Positions 7,955 to 16,370 of a stretch of DNA of 64,000 nt are shown piece by piece. Within the stretch, counting starts at the first letter, position 1; each line of letters begins with the position of its first letter. The DNA is from UBA1757 sp045627385 (GTDB lineage: Bacteria > Bacteroidota > Bacteroidia > Bacteroidales > UBA1402), in NCBI GenBank assembly GCA_045627385.1, contig JAZQNO010000007.1, positions 1-64,000 of the forward strand, given 5' to 3'. The position numbers and the translations under genes are program-made. Under the pieces are notes generated by a model, which was not told the origin of the DNA, did no database searches, and saw only the letters and a list, made by a program, of their open reading frames with translations.

Positions 7955-8941
7955 TTAATCTAATTTATACTTGGTAACATCCATACCGAAGGAGAGGTTC
8001 ATGCGGTTGAGCAGGTCCTCGAGCTCGGTGAGAGATTTCTTGCCGAAGTTGCGGAACTTGAGCAGTTCAGGCTTGTTGTAGGTAGCCAGCTGACCAAGAG
8101 TCTCCACACTGGCGGCTTTCAGGCAGTTGAGGGCGCGGACGGAAAGATCCATGTCGACCAGCTTCGTCTGAAGCAGTTGACGCATATGGAGAACTTCCTC
8201 GTCGAATTCCTCGTTACCTTCGGCTTCGCTGGCATCGATGGAAATCTTGTCGTCGGAGAAGAGCATGAAATGATAGATCAAAATCTTGGCTGCTTCTTTG
8301 AGAGCTTCCTTAGGCTGGATGGAACCGTCGGTGGTCACTTCAAGCACAAGCTTGTCATAGTCGGTCTTCTGTTCGACACGGAACGGTTCAACCGAATACT
8401 TGACATTCTTGATCGGAGTGTAGATGGAGTCGATGGCCAGCGTATAGATGTCGGCGTCCTGAAGTTCCTGTTCGTCGGCGGGAACCCAACCGCGGCCTTT
8501 GTTGACCGTGAGCTGAAGTTTGAAGGAAGTGCCCTTTTCCATCGAACAGATCTTCAATTCGGGATTGAGGACCTCGAAGGAAGAGAAAGCTTTTCCCAGA
8601 TCGCCGGCGGTCAGTTCTTCCACACCGCTCACCTTGACGACAGCCTTTTCGAAATCGACGTCATCGGAGATATGCTTGAAACGGACCTGCTTGAGGTTCA
8701 GAATGATATTGGTCACATCCTCACGTACTCCAGGAATGGTACCGAATTCGTGAGTCACACCTTCGATACGCATCGAGTTGATGGCATAGCCTTCGAGAGA
8801 AGACAGCAGGATGCGGCGCAGCGCGTTACCGATGGTAACACCGAAGCCGGGTTCCAGAGGACGGAATTCGAACTTGCCGAATTTATCGTCCGCTTCCAGC
8901 ATAACGACCTTTTCAGGCTTTTGAAATGCTAATATTGCCAT
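7955..8941 (-). CDS. rpoA: DNA-directed RNA polymerase alpha subunit
   Basis: The 328-residue protein has the assembly domain (about 1-230, with GNALRRILLSSLEGYAI near 40-55). After a linker comes the C-terminal helical domain (about 262-320, SVRALNCLKAASVETLGQL...FGKKSLTELEDLL) that contacts upstream promoter DNA and activators. Length is normal. It lies 11 nt after rpsD and 10 nt before rplQ, the standard alpha-operon position. Confidence 0.98.
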   Translation of the reverse strand: MAILAFQKPEKVVMLEADDKFGKFEFRPLEPGFGVTIGNALRRILLSSLEGYAINSMRIEGVTHEFGTIPGVREDVTNIILNLKQVRFKHISDDVDFEKAVVKVSGVEELTAGDLGKAFSSFEVLNPELKICSMEKGTSFKLQLTVNKGRGWVPADEQELQDADIYTLAIDSIYTPIKNVKYSVEPFRVEQKTDYDKLVLEVTTDGSIQPKEALKEAAKILIYHFMLFSDDKISIDASEAEGNEEFDEEVLHMRQLLQTKLVDMDLSVRALNCLKAASVETLGQLATYNKPELLKFRNFGKKSLTELEDLLNRMNLSFGMDVTKYKLD

Positions 8942-8952
8942 AACTACAGGGA

Positions 8953-9558
8953 TTACTTAGAGTACAGTTCGACAATGAGTTGTTCGCGGATGGGCTCCTG
9001 GATTTCAGAGCGCTCGGGGAGATTCAGATACTTGCCCGACATGCTGGCAGCGTCATACTCCAGCCAAGCATACTGGCTGTGGTTGAAACCGTTGAGAGAA
9101 TCGTTGATCACTTCCAAAGCTTTGGAACGTTCGCGTACGCCGACCACCTGACCGGGCTTTACGATGATTGAAGGGATGTTGGCAACCTTACCATCGAGCA
9201 CGATGTGACGGTGAGAGACGAGCTGACGGGCAGCGTCGCGGGTGGGAGCGAAACCCAGACGGTAGACGATGTTGTCAAGACGGGATTCGAGAAGCTGAAG
9301 CAGAACTTCACCAGTGATACCTTTGGTACGCTGGGCTCTCTCGAAGGTGTTGCGGAACTGTCTTTCAAGAACGCCGTAAATGTATTTGGCTTTCTGCTTT
9401 TCTGCGAGCTGAATGCCGTATTCAGAAGATTTTCTTTTGCGGTTGCTGCCTTGGAAACCGGGAGCATAAGGCTTCTTAGACAGAACTTTGTCGGGACCGT
9501 AGATGGGTTCACCGAACTTGCGAGCTATTCTAGACTTGGGGCCTGTATATCTTGCCAT
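8953..9558 (-). CDS. rpsD: Small-subunit ribosomal protein uS4
   Basis: The 201-residue protein opens with MARYTGPKSRIARKFGEPIYG, and the S4 RNA-binding domain (LESRLDNIVYRLGFAPTRD... near residues 90-145) is intact. It organises the 16S 5' domain and, in other bacteria, represses translation of the alpha operon. The N-terminal zinc cysteines of some uS4 proteins are absent, the C-minus form. It lies between rpsK (33-nt gap) and rpoA (11-nt gap). Confidence 0.97.
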   Translation of the reverse strand: MARYTGPKSRIARKFGEPIYGPDKVLSKKPYAPGFQGSNRKRKSSEYGIQLAEKQKAKYIYGVLERQFRNTFERAQRTKGITGEVLLQLLESRLDNIVYRLGFAPTRDAARQLVSHRHIVLDGKVANIPSIIVKPGQVVGVRERSKALEVINDSLNGFNHSQYAWLEYDAASMSGKYLNLPERSEIQEPIREQLIVELYSK

Positions 9559-9591
9559 TGTTGTTTCGATTTAAAAAGTGAACAAAATAAC

Positions 9592-9981
9592 TTAAACGCG
9601 TCTTCTCTTGGGAGGACGGCAACCGTTGTGAGGCAGCGGAGTCACATCGATGATCTCCATCACTTCAATACCGGCACCATGAATAGTGCGGACAGCCGAT
9701 TCGCGGCCGTTGCCGGGACCTTTTACGTATGCCTTGACTTTTCTCAAGCCAAGGTCATAAGCGACCTTCGCACAGTCCTGAGCTGCCATCTGAGCAGCGT
9801 AGGGGGTGTTCTTTTTCGAACCTCTGAAGCCCATCTTACCGGCAGAAGACCAAGAGATGATCTGACCGTTTGCATTGGCAAGGGCAACAATGATGTTGTT
9901 GAAAGACGAATGAATGTGCGCTTGTCCGATAGCGTCAATTTTGACGTTTCTTTTCTTAGCTGCAACTTGCTTTTTTGCCAT
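9592..9981 (-). CDS. rpsK: Small-subunit ribosomal protein uS11
   Basis: The 129-residue protein contains the uS11 core GQAHIHSSFNNIIVALANANG, the GPGNGRESAVRTIH loop and the invariant C-terminus DVTPLPHNGCRPPKRRRV. It binds the platform of the 30S subunit. It lies 23 nt downstream of rpsM in the alpha operon. Confidence 0.98.
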   Translation of the reverse strand: MAKKQVAAKKRNVKIDAIGQAHIHSSFNNIIVALANANGQIISWSSAGKMGFRGSKKNTPYAAQMAAQDCAKVAYDLGLRKVKAYVKGPGNGRESAVRTIHGAGIEVMEIIDVTPLPHNGCRPPKRRRV

Positions 9982-10004
9982 TGTTCTGAATCTTTATAGT
10001 TTAG

Positions 10005-10385
10005 TTACTTAGTCGCTTTTTTCTTGTTAGCAACAGTTTTCTTCTTGCCCTTACGGGTACGGGCATTGTTTTTGGTACTCTGACCACGTACAGGAAGACC
10101 GATACGATGACGGACACCGCGATAGCAGCCGACGTCCATCAGTCGCTTGATGTTGAGCTGGATTTCGGTACGAAGGTCACCTTCCACCTTGTACTCCTTG
10201 CCGATGATCTCACGGATAGCACCGGACTGTTCATCGGTCCAGTCTTTCACTTTAATGTCTCTGTCGACTCCGGCCTCGTCCAGAATCTTCTGGGCGCTGC
10301 TGCGGCCGATACCGAAAATGTAGGTCAACGCGATTTCTCCTCTCTTGTTCTGAGGCAGATCTACACCAACAATTCTTATTGCCAT
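10005..10385 (-). CDS. rpsM: Small-subunit ribosomal protein uS13
   Basis: The 126-residue protein begins MAIRIVGVDLPQNKRGEIAL, typical of uS13, and carries GCYRGVRHRIGLPVRGQSTK near residues 90-110. The basic C-terminal tail reaches the P-site tRNA. First large gene of the alpha part of the cluster, 28 nt after rpmJ. Confidence 0.98.
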   Translation of the reverse strand: MAIRIVGVDLPQNKRGEIALTYIFGIGRSSAQKILDEAGVDRDIKVKDWTDEQSGAIREIIGKEYKVEGDLRTEIQLNIKRLMDVGCYRGVRHRIGLPVRGQSTKNNARTRKGKKKTVANKKKATK

Positions 10386-10413
10386 ATTGTTTGTTTTATA
10401 ATTTGATTACTGA

Positions 10414-10530
10414 TTAACCTTGACGCTGTTTGAACTTGGGGTTCTTTTTGCTGATCACGTACAGGCGTCCTTTTCTCCGAACGATCTTGCAGTCGGCACT
10501 GCGTTTTTTGATAGATGCTCTAACTTTCAT
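10414..10530 (-). CDS. rpmJ: Large-subunit ribosomal protein bL36
   Basis: A 38-codon gene runs from ATG 10530-10528 to TAA 10416-10414. The protein begins MKVRASIKKRSADCKIVRRK and ends KFKQRQG. Only one cysteine is present, so this is the zinc-free form usual in Bacteroidota. It sits in its canonical place between infA (18-nt gap) and rpsM (28-nt gap). Confidence 0.96.
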   Translation of the reverse strand: MKVRASIKKRSADCKIVRRKGRLYVISKKNPKFKQRQG

Positions 10531-10548
10531 ATCTATGATTTTTTTTGA

Positions 10549-10767
10549 TTACTTATACCTGAATGAAATTCTTCCTTTAGACAAATCGTAGGGCGACATC
10601 TCCACTCTCACCTTGTCGCCGGGCAGAATGCGGATGTAATGCATGCGCATCTTTCCGGAAATGTGGGCGGTGATTTCATGCCCGTTCTCCAGTTCTACAC
10701 GAAACATCGCGTTTGACAGGCATTCCAATACGGTGCCGTCTTGCTCGATTGCTGCTTGTTTTGCCAT
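10549..10767 (-). CDS. infA: Translation initiation factor IF-1
   Basis: The 72-residue protein has the normal IF-1 length and a single S1/OB fold, with GTVLECLSNAMFRVELENGHEI and the HISGKMRMHYIRILPGDKV strand readable. It blocks the ribosomal A site during initiation. It lies between map (21-nt gap) and rpmJ, the standard Bacteroidota order. Confidence 0.98.
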   Translation of the reverse strand: MAKQAAIEQDGTVLECLSNAMFRVELENGHEITAHISGKMRMHYIRILPGDKVRVEMSPYDLSKGRISFRYK

Positions 10768-10788
10768 AAATCTGTCTAAGTTTCTGAA

Positions 10789-11574
10789 TTAAATGAAACG
10801 ATCTCCTAATACTTCTCGAATATAATCGAAGGACGAAAGAATCTCGGCTTTTCCCTTGCGCACGGCAACCGTGTGCTCGAAATGGGCCGAAGGCTTGCGG
10901 TCGGAAGTGCGGGTGGTCCAACCATCTTTCTCGATAACAATCTGACGGCTGCCCATATTGATCATCGGTTCGATGGCAATCACCATACCGGTTTTCAACA
11001 TAGGTCCCGAACCTTTTTTACCGTAGTTGCACACCTCGGGTTCCTCGTGCAGATGACGGCCAACGCCATGGCCAACCATTTCACGGACTACGGTGTAGCC
11101 TCTCTTCTGGCAGTAAGTTTGGACAGCGTTTCCGATATCGCCGAGGCGATTACCGTCAATGGCCTGTTCGATGCCTTTGTAAAGAGACTCCTTGGTCGTA
11201 CGAAGAAGATCGACCACCTTTTCATCGACCTCACCCACACGGAAAGTGTAAGTGGAATCGCCGTGGTAACCGTTCTTGTAGGCTCCGCAGTCTACCGAGA
11301 CAATGTCTCCGTCTTTCAAAATGTTGTTTACCGACGGAATTCCGTGCACCACCACTTCGTTGATGGAAATGCAGAGAGATGCAGGGTATCCGTTGTAGTT
11401 CAGAAAGGAGGGGACTGCACCGCAAGAACGGATGAAGTCCTCGCCTATCTGATCCAAATATTTGGTAGTGACCCCAGGTTGAATGTACTTGGCGACCTCC
11501 GCTAAGGTCTTGGCCACAATTTGATTACTTTCACGAAGTAAATCGATTTCGTCTTCAGTCTTCAGATAAATCAT
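10789..11574 (-). CDS. map: Type I methionine aminopeptidase
   Basis: The 261-residue pita-bread-fold enzyme removes the initiator Met from new proteins. All five metal ligands can be placed: Asp95, Asp106, His169, Glu202 and Glu233, with His78 in the substrate pocket. There is no N-terminal zinc-finger extension. It follows secY by 12 nt with no adk gene between them, the Bacteroidota arrangement. Confidence 0.97.
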   Translation of the reverse strand: MIYLKTEDEIDLLRESNQIVAKTLAEVAKYIQPGVTTKYLDQIGEDFIRSCGAVPSFLNYNGYPASLCISINEVVVHGIPSVNNILKDGDIVSVDCGAYKNGYHGDSTYTFRVGEVDEKVVDLLRTTKESLYKGIEQAIDGNRLGDIGNAVQTYCQKRGYTVVREMVGHGVGRHLHEEPEVCNYGKKGSGPMLKTGMVIAIEPMINMGSRQIVIEKDGWTTRTSDRKPSAHFEHTVAVRKGKAEILSSFDYIREVLGDRFI

Positions 11575-11586
11575 TTCTGCAAATGA

Positions 11587-12912
11587 TTAATATGCTGACA
11601 CACTACCAGTTCTGCCTTTTATGCGTCCCGATTTCAGCAGACCGTCATAGTGACGCATGAGGAGATGGCTCTCAATCTGCTGCAATGTGTCAAGCACCAC
11701 GCCGACCAGAATCAGCAGCGAAGTGCCGCCGAAGAACTGGGCGAAACCGTTGCTGATACCCAGCATACGGGCGAATACGGGCATGATGGCGACGAAAGCC
11801 AGGAAGAAAGAACCGGGCAGAGTGATTCTCGACATGATCGTGTCGATATAGTCAGCCGTCTTCTTGCCGGGTTTGACACCGGGGATGAACCCACCGTTGC
11901 GCTTCATATCTTCTGCCATCTGAGTCGGATTGATGGTGATGGCGGTGTAGAAGTATGTGAAGAGAATGATGAGGATGGCATAGATGAAATTGTACCAGAA
12001 GCTGTTCATGTCGGTCATGATGCGCCAGAAGTTGCCGCTGCCGTCGGTAGAGAATCTCATGAATGAAAGCGGAATGAACATGATTGCCTGGGCAAAGATG
12101 ATCGGCATGACGCCGGCCGCATTCACTTTCAGAGGAATATACTGACGGGCACCGCCGTACTGACGGTTGCCTACGACGCGCTTGGCATACTGTACGGGAA
12201 CTTTGCGGGTACCCTGGACGAGCATGATGGCGAAGATGGTGACAGCCAGCAGCAGGATGATTTCGACGATGAACATGATCAGACCGCCGGAAGCAGTTCC
12301 CAGACGTGACATGAATTCCTGTACCAGCGACTGGGGCAGACGGGCGATGATACCGATGAGGATGATCATCGAAATACCGTTGCCGATACCTTTGTCGGTG
12401 ATACGTTCACCCAGCCACAGGGTAAACATGCTGCCTGAGGCGAGCAGAATGACAGAAGACAGTTTGAACCAAAAACCGGCGGGAAGGGATACGCCCTGAG
12501 CGTTCAGGTTGGCCAGGAAAGCCGGGCCCTGAAGCAGGAGCACCAGCACCGTCAGATAACGGGTGTACTGATTGATCTTGCGACGTCCACTTTCACCTTC
12601 ACGCTGCAATTTCTGGAAATAAGGAACAGCAATACCCAACAGCTGGATCACGATGGAAGCAGAGATGTAGGGCATGATACCCAAACCAAAGATCGAAGCA
12701 TTCGAGAATGCACCGCCTGTAAACATATCCAACAGGGCCATCAGGCCTTCGCTCGTCTGAGAGCTGAGGCCGGTCAGGTCTGCGGGATTGATACCGGGGA
12801 GCACGACGAACGAACCGAAGCGGAACACTGCCACGAACAGAACGGTCGTAAGCAGACGGTCGCGCAACTCGTCGATCTTCCAGATATTCTTACATGTTTC
12901 AATAAATTTCAT
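11587..12912 (-). CDS. secY: Protein translocase channel subunit SecY
   Basis: The 441-residue protein has ten hydrophobic segments, beginning with WKIDELRDRLLTTVLFVAVFRFGSFVVLPG. It forms the Sec channel for export and membrane insertion with SecE and SecG. The plug and pore ring region (near residues 65-90, GGAFSNASIFGLGIMPYISASI) and the C-terminal cytosolic ESHLLMRHYDGLLKSGRIKGR are intact. It lies 22 nt after rplO. Confidence 0.98.
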   Translation of the reverse strand: MKFIETCKNIWKIDELRDRLLTTVLFVAVFRFGSFVVLPGINPADLTGLSSQTSEGLMALLDMFTGGAFSNASIFGLGIMPYISASIVIQLLGIAVPYFQKLQREGESGRRKINQYTRYLTVLVLLLQGPAFLANLNAQGVSLPAGFWFKLSSVILLASGSMFTLWLGERITDKGIGNGISMIILIGIIARLPQSLVQEFMSRLGTASGGLIMFIVEIILLLAVTIFAIMLVQGTRKVPVQYAKRVVGNRQYGGARQYIPLKVNAAGVMPIIFAQAIMFIPLSFMRFSTDGSGNFWRIMTDMNSFWYNFIYAILIILFTYFYTAITINPTQMAEDMKRNGGFIPGVKPGKKTADYIDTIMSRITLPGSFFLAFVAIMPVFARMLGISNGFAQFFGGTSLLILVGVVLDTLQQIESHLLMRHYDGLLKSGRIKGRTGSVSAY

Positions 12913-12934
12913 TGGATTGCAGTTTTAGAGGGTT

Positions 12935-13408
12935 TCAATCCTTGTTGTCTTCTTCGGGAACAAGTCCGTAAACGGTGGCCTTGCCGCCGGCAGCTTCGAT
13001 AGCCTTGACGGCGGAAGCGGAGAATGCGTTGGCAGTCACGTCCACTTTGGCGGTCAGCTGACCGTTGCCGAGAATCTTGACCATCTGGGTGGCTGAGATG
13101 AAACCGGCCTGCTGGAGGACGTCCAGATCGATAACGGTGATACCCTTATCGGCCAGAGCCTGCAGAGAAGAGATGTTGATAGCCTTGTATTCGATACGGT
13201 TGATATTCTTGAAACCGAACTTCGGCAGACGGCGCTGCAGAGGCATCTGACCGCCTTCGAAGCCGATTTTCTTGTGATAACCCGATCTGGATTTGGCGCC
13301 TTTGTGACCACGGGTAGAAGTACCTCCCAGTCCCGAACCGGGACCACGTCCGATACGTTTGCGTTCTTGGGTTGAACCGGCGGCCGGCTGCAAATTATTC
13401 AAATTCAT
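12935..13408 (-). CDS. rplO: Large-subunit ribosomal protein uL15
   Basis: The frame is open to 13468, but I start at ATG 13408, giving 157 residues. The family start MNLNNLQPAAGSTQERKR begins there and a strong Shine-Dalgarno GGAGG lies seven bases upstream. The glycine-rich GRGPGSGLGGTSTRGHKG arm is present. It lies directly after rpmD, whose stop overlaps its ribosome-binding region, suggesting coupled translation. Confidence 0.97.
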   Translation of the reverse strand: MNLNNLQPAAGSTQERKRIGRGPGSGLGGTSTRGHKGAKSRSGYHKKIGFEGGQMPLQRRLPKFGFKNINRIEYKAINISSLQALADKGITVIDLDVLQQAGFISATQMVKILGNGQLTAKVDVTANAFSASAVKAIEAAGGKATVYGLVPEEDNKD

Positions 13409-13410
13409 AA

Positions 13411-13590
13411 TTAATCCTCCACAATTTTCACTAAGTGATTGATTTTGTTTACCATACCGAGGATGCAAGGAGTAGCTTCGAGTTCTACGACCTGATTCAA
13501 TTTCTTGAGTCCCAGAGCATCCAGGGTTCTTTTCTGAACAGCGGGAGCACCAATACGGCTCTTGACTTGTTTGATTTTGATTTTTGCCAT
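13411..13590 (-). CDS. rpmD: Large-subunit ribosomal protein uL30
   Basis: A 59-codon gene runs from ATG 13590-13588 to TAA 13413-13411. The protein begins MAKIKIKQVKSRIGAPAVQK and contains LDALGLKKLNQVVELEATPCI, the uL30 pattern. An AAGGAGAT Shine-Dalgarno lies six bases before the start. Between rpsE and rplO in the spc operon. Confidence 0.96.
   Translation of the reverse strand: MAKIKIKQVKSRIGAPAVQKRTLDALGLKKLNQVVELEATPCILGMVNKINHLVKIVED
13413..13420 (-). promoter_or_regulatory. Strong ribosome-binding site of rplO
   Basis: GGAGGATT on the minus strand, with GGAGG seven bases before ATG 13408, settles the rplO start and overlaps the rpmD stop codon region. Confidence 0.8.
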
Positions 13591-13596
13591 AATGAA

Positions 13597-13604
13597 ATCT
13601 CCTT
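13597..13604 (-). promoter_or_regulatory. Strong ribosome-binding site of rpmD
   Basis: AAGGAGAT on the minus strand lies six bases before ATG 13590 and overlaps the rpsE stop codon (13605-13603), so rpmD initiation may depend on ribosomes finishing rpsE. Confidence 0.8.
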
Positions 13605-14124
13605 ATCCGTTAAATACACGTTCTACAGAAATGCCGCGGGTCTTGGCGACCTGATAGGCATCGCGCATTTCGCCCAGAGCCTTGATGGTGGCCTTGACGA
13701 GGTTGTGGGGGTTGGATGAACCTTTTGATTTGGCAAGCACATCGGTGATACCGGCGCTCTCCAGGACGGCACGCATGGCACCGCCGGCTTTCAGACCGGT
13801 ACCGTGAGAAGCGGGAATCAGAACAATTTCTGCACCACCGAATTTGGTGTGCTGCTCGTGAGGGATGGTTCCGTTGAGTACGGGAACGCTGATGAGGTTC
13901 TTCTTGGCAGCTTCAGTGCCTTTGGCAATAGCTGCGGTAACTTCACCGGCCTTACCCAGACCGCAACCGACAACGCCCTTCTTCTCATCGCCGACAACGA
14001 CGATGGCAGCGAACGTGAAGGCGCGACCGCCCTTCGTAACCTTGGTAACACGATTGATAGCTACCAATCTGTCTTTCAGTTCCAATTCATTGGTAGACTT
14101 TACTCTATTCATTTGTCCTGCCAT
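13603..14124 (-). CDS. rpsE: Small-subunit ribosomal protein uS5
   Basis: The 173-residue protein has the double-stranded RNA-binding N-terminal domain (LELKDRLVAINRVTKVTKGGR near 15-35) and the C-terminal GGAMRAVLESAGITDVLAKSKGS. uS5 lies at the mRNA entry side and affects decoding accuracy; the spectinomycin loop residues near 25-35 look unaltered. It lies 5 nt after rplR. Confidence 0.98.
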   Translation of the reverse strand: MAGQMNRVKSTNELELKDRLVAINRVTKVTKGGRAFTFAAIVVVGDEKKGVVGCGLGKAGEVTAAIAKGTEAAKKNLISVPVLNGTIPHEQHTKFGGAEIVLIPASHGTGLKAGGAMRAVLESAGITDVLAKSKGSSNPHNLVKATIKALGEMRDAYQVAKTRGISVERVFNG

Positions 14125-14129
14125 ATTGC

Positions 14130-14474
14130 TTAAAATTTAAGACCGCCTTTGCGAGCGGCGTCTGCCAATTCTTTAATACGACCGTGGTACAGATAACCGT
14201 TACGGTCAAACACAACGGTGGAGATACCGGCTTCGATAGCGTTCTTAGCAGCCATTTCACCAACCTTAACAGCCTGTTCCTTCTTACCTACCTTTTCTTC
14301 GATTTTCAGAGAAGAGGCGCTGGCAAGAGTCTTGCCCGACTTGTCGTCAACAAACTGAACGTAAATCTGCTTGTTGCTGCGGAAGACGGTCATACGAGGA
14401 GCTTCAGGCGTACCTGAGATCTTGGCACGAACACGTGCTTTGACTTTTATTCTTCTTAATTCTTTCGTTGTCAT
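14130..14474 (-). CDS. rplR: Large-subunit ribosomal protein uL18
   Basis: The frame is open to a TTG at 14483, but I take ATG 14474 (114 residues, MTTKELRRIKVKARVRAKI) as the start because it fits the family. The 5S rRNA-binding protein carries TPEAPRMTVFRSNKQIYVQFVDD and ends with YHGRIKELADAARKGGLKF. It lies between rplF (21-nt gap) and rpsE (5-nt gap). Confidence 0.96.
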   Translation of the reverse strand: MTTKELRRIKVKARVRAKISGTPEAPRMTVFRSNKQIYVQFVDDKSGKTLASASSLKIEEKVGKKEQAVKVGEMAAKNAIEAGISTVVFDRNGYLYHGRIKELADAARKGGLKF

Positions 14475-14495
14475 ATCATGCAAGTATTAAGGTGA

Positions 14496-15053
14496 TTATT
14501 TCTTAGCGGCCGACTTTCCAGCTTTGCGACGAACGAGTTCACCTTCGAAGCGGACACCCTTGCCCTTGTAAGGTTCAGGTTTGCGGAATGAACGGATTTT
14601 GGCACATACCTGGCCAAGCAGCTGCTTGTCGCAGGATTCGAGAATAATCAGCGGGTTCTTGTTACGTTCGGACTTGGTTTCAACCTTGATTTCGGCGGGA
14701 AGACAAATCCAGATTTCATGGGTGTAACCCAGAGCCAGTTTCAGGATCTGACCTTCGTTGGAGGCACGGAAACCCACACCGACGAGTTCCTGAACTTTGC
14801 GGAAACCTTCAGATACGCCAACGACCATATTGTTGAGCAGAGCACGATAGAGACCGTGCTGGGCGCGACTTTCCTTCTCGTCATCGGGACGAGTCAGGAC
14901 GATCTGCCCGTTTTCAATAGTAACTTTAATAAGAGGATTGACGGCCTGAACCATGGTTCCTTTCGGACCTTTGACGGTTACAACCTGATTTTCGTCAATC
15001 GTTGCGGTAACACCCACAGGAAGAGCGATCGGCAATTTACCTATTCTTGACAT
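14496..15053 (-). CDS. rplF: Large-subunit ribosomal protein uL6
   Basis: The open frame begins at 15086, inside rpsH, but ATG 15053 gives the family start MSRIGKLPIALPVGV and has a GGGGAGGGT Shine-Dalgarno six bases upstream. The product is 185 residues with the two repeated alpha/beta domains of uL6 and the C-terminal EPYKGKGVRFEGE signature. It lies 17 nt after rpsH. Confidence 0.97.
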   Translation of the reverse strand: MSRIGKLPIALPVGVTATIDENQVVTVKGPKGTMVQAVNPLIKVTIENGQIVLTRPDDEKESRAQHGLYRALLNNMVVGVSEGFRKVQELVGVGFRASNEGQILKLALGYTHEIWICLPAEIKVETKSERNKNPLIILESCDKQLLGQVCAKIRSFRKPEPYKGKGVRFEGELVRRKAGKSAAKK

Positions 15054-15059
15054 AGCTAT

Positions 15060-15068
15060 ACCCTCCCC
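15060..15068 (-). promoter_or_regulatory. Strong ribosome-binding site of rplF
   Basis: GGGGAGGGT on the minus strand, six bases before ATG 15053, decides the rplF start against the longer open frame. Confidence 0.75.
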
Positions 15069-15070
15069 AA

Positions 15071-15469
15071 TTAATAGATGTAACACAAAACTTCACCGCC
15101 GAGCTTGAGCTCTTTGGCTTCCTTGTCAGTCATCACGCCCTTTGAAGTGGACAGGATGGCGATACCCAGACCGTTCAGAACGCGCGGCATCTCACGATAG
15201 CCTACATAATGACGGAGACCGGGACGGGATACACGCTCCAGAGACTTGATAGCGTTCACCTTGGTTGCGGGGTCGTATTTCAAGGCAATCTTGATGTTGC
15301 CCTGGGGTCCGACCTCATCCTCGAACTTGTAATTGAGGATGTAACCCTTTTGAAAAAGGATCTTGGTGATCTCTTTCTTCAAATTCGAAGCAGGAACGTC
15401 AACCACGCGATGATTGGCCTGAATTGCGTTCCGCATTCTTGTCAGATAATCTGCAATAGGATCTGTCAT
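15071..15469 (-). CDS. rpsH: Small-subunit ribosomal protein uS8
   Basis: The 132-residue protein starts MTDPIADYLTRMRNAIQANH and ends with GIAILSTSKGVMTDKEAKE...GGEVLCYIY, both uS8 hallmarks. It binds helix 21 of 16S rRNA and in other bacteria represses spc operon translation. A 73-nt spacer with two small hairpins separates it from rpsN. Confidence 0.98.
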   Translation of the reverse strand: MTDPIADYLTRMRNAIQANHRVVDVPASNLKKEITKILFQKGYILNYKFEDEVGPQGNIKIALKYDPATKVNAIKSLERVSRPGLRHYVGYREMPRVLNGLGIAILSTSKGVMTDKEAKELKLGGEVLCYIY

Positions 15470-15488
15470 AAAATTTAATTTAAATTGA

Positions 15489-15534
15489 TCCGGCTGTTCC
15501 GGACAATATTTAACACTATGTGATTCGAAATCAC
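15489..15534 (-). other. Two small inverted repeats between rpsN and rpsH
   Basis: The spacer holds two hairpins: TCCGG-CTGTT-CCGGA (plus-strand reading, 15489-15503) and GTGATT-CGA-AATCAC (15520-15534). Neither is followed by a U tract, so they are not terminators. A role in mRNA processing or ribosomal protein feedback is possible but unproven. Confidence 0.4.
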
Positions 15535-15542
15535 TTTTATAT

Positions 15543-15812
15543 TTACCAGCTAGCTTTCTTCACACCGGGGATGAGGCCTTTGGATGCCAGTTCACGGAAT
15601 TGGATACGTGAAATACCGAACTGTCTGATGTATCCCTTGGGACGACCGGTCATTTTGCAACGGTTGTGGATACGGGTCGGACAGGAGTTCTTCGGCAGAT
15701 CCTGAAGTGCTTCGTAGTTGCCTTCAGCCTTGAGCTGTTTGCGCTTTTCGGCATAACGGGCAATCAGTTTGGCACGATTGACCTCGCGGGCTTTCATTGA
15801 TTCTTTTGCCAT
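15543..15812 (-). CDS. rpsN: Small-subunit ribosomal protein uS14
   Basis: The 89-residue long form of uS14 begins MAKESMKAREVNRAKLIARY and carries RCKMTGRPKGYIRQFGISR, the conserved C-terminal motif. It lacks the paired CxxC zinc sites of the short form. It lies 15 nt after rplE and before a 73-nt spacer. Confidence 0.97.
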   Translation of the reverse strand: MAKESMKAREVNRAKLIARYAEKRKQLKAEGNYEALQDLPKNSCPTRIHNRCKMTGRPKGYIRQFGISRIQFRELASKGLIPGVKKASW

Positions 15813-15827
15813 AACAATATCGTTTAG

Positions 15828-16370
15828 TTATTTCTTAAAAGGCAGACCGAATTCTTTCAGCAGTGCAAAACCTTCTTCGTCGGTCTTGGCGCTGGTAACC
15901 ATGGTGATGTTCATACCCATGATGCGTTCGATGTTATCGATGTTGATTTCGGGGAAGATGATCTGCTCCTGAACGCCGAGGGTGTAGTTGCCGCGGCCGT
16001 CCATCTTGCTCTCGATACCCTTGAAGTCACGGATACGGGGAAGAGCGACGCGGACGAGTCTCTCCAGGAATTCATACATCTGCTCGCGACGAAGGGTAAC
16101 CATGACACCGACGGCCATTTTCTTACGGAGATGGAAGTTGGCGATATCCTTGCGGGATACGGTTACGACAGGCTTCTGACCGGTGATGGCAGCGAGTTCG
16201 GCAACTGCGGTATCAATGATTTTCTTGTCGTTGATAGCAATACCTACACCTCTGTTGATGACAATCTTCTTCAGCTTGGGCACCTGCATGATGGTGGTGT
16301 AGCCAAATTCCTTAGTCAAAAGGGGAACAATGCGTTCCTGATAATCTTTTTTTAAACTGGCAGTATTCAT
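15828..16370 (-). CDS. rplE: Large-subunit ribosomal protein uL5
   Basis: The 180-residue 5S rRNA-binding protein contains PKLKKIVINRGVGIA near residues 28-42 and GNYTLGVQEQIIFPEI near 127-142. Its ATG shares one base with the rplX stop codon (TAATG at 16368-16372), and an AGGAGAT ribosome-binding site lies inside the end of rplX, so the pair is tightly coupled. Confidence 0.98.
   Translation of the reverse strand: MNTASLKKDYQERIVPLLTKEFGYTTIMQVPKLKKIVINRGVGIAINDKKIIDTAVAELAAITGQKPVVTVSRKDIANFHLRKKMAVGVMVTLRREQMYEFLERLVRVALPRIRDFKGIESKMDGRGNYTLGVQEQIIFPEINIDNIERIMGMNITMVTSAKTDEEGFALLKEFGLPFKK

Noticed and set aside
15054..15086. Longer rplF start overlapping rpsH
   Set aside because: The family start and a strong ribosome-binding site both point to ATG 15053.
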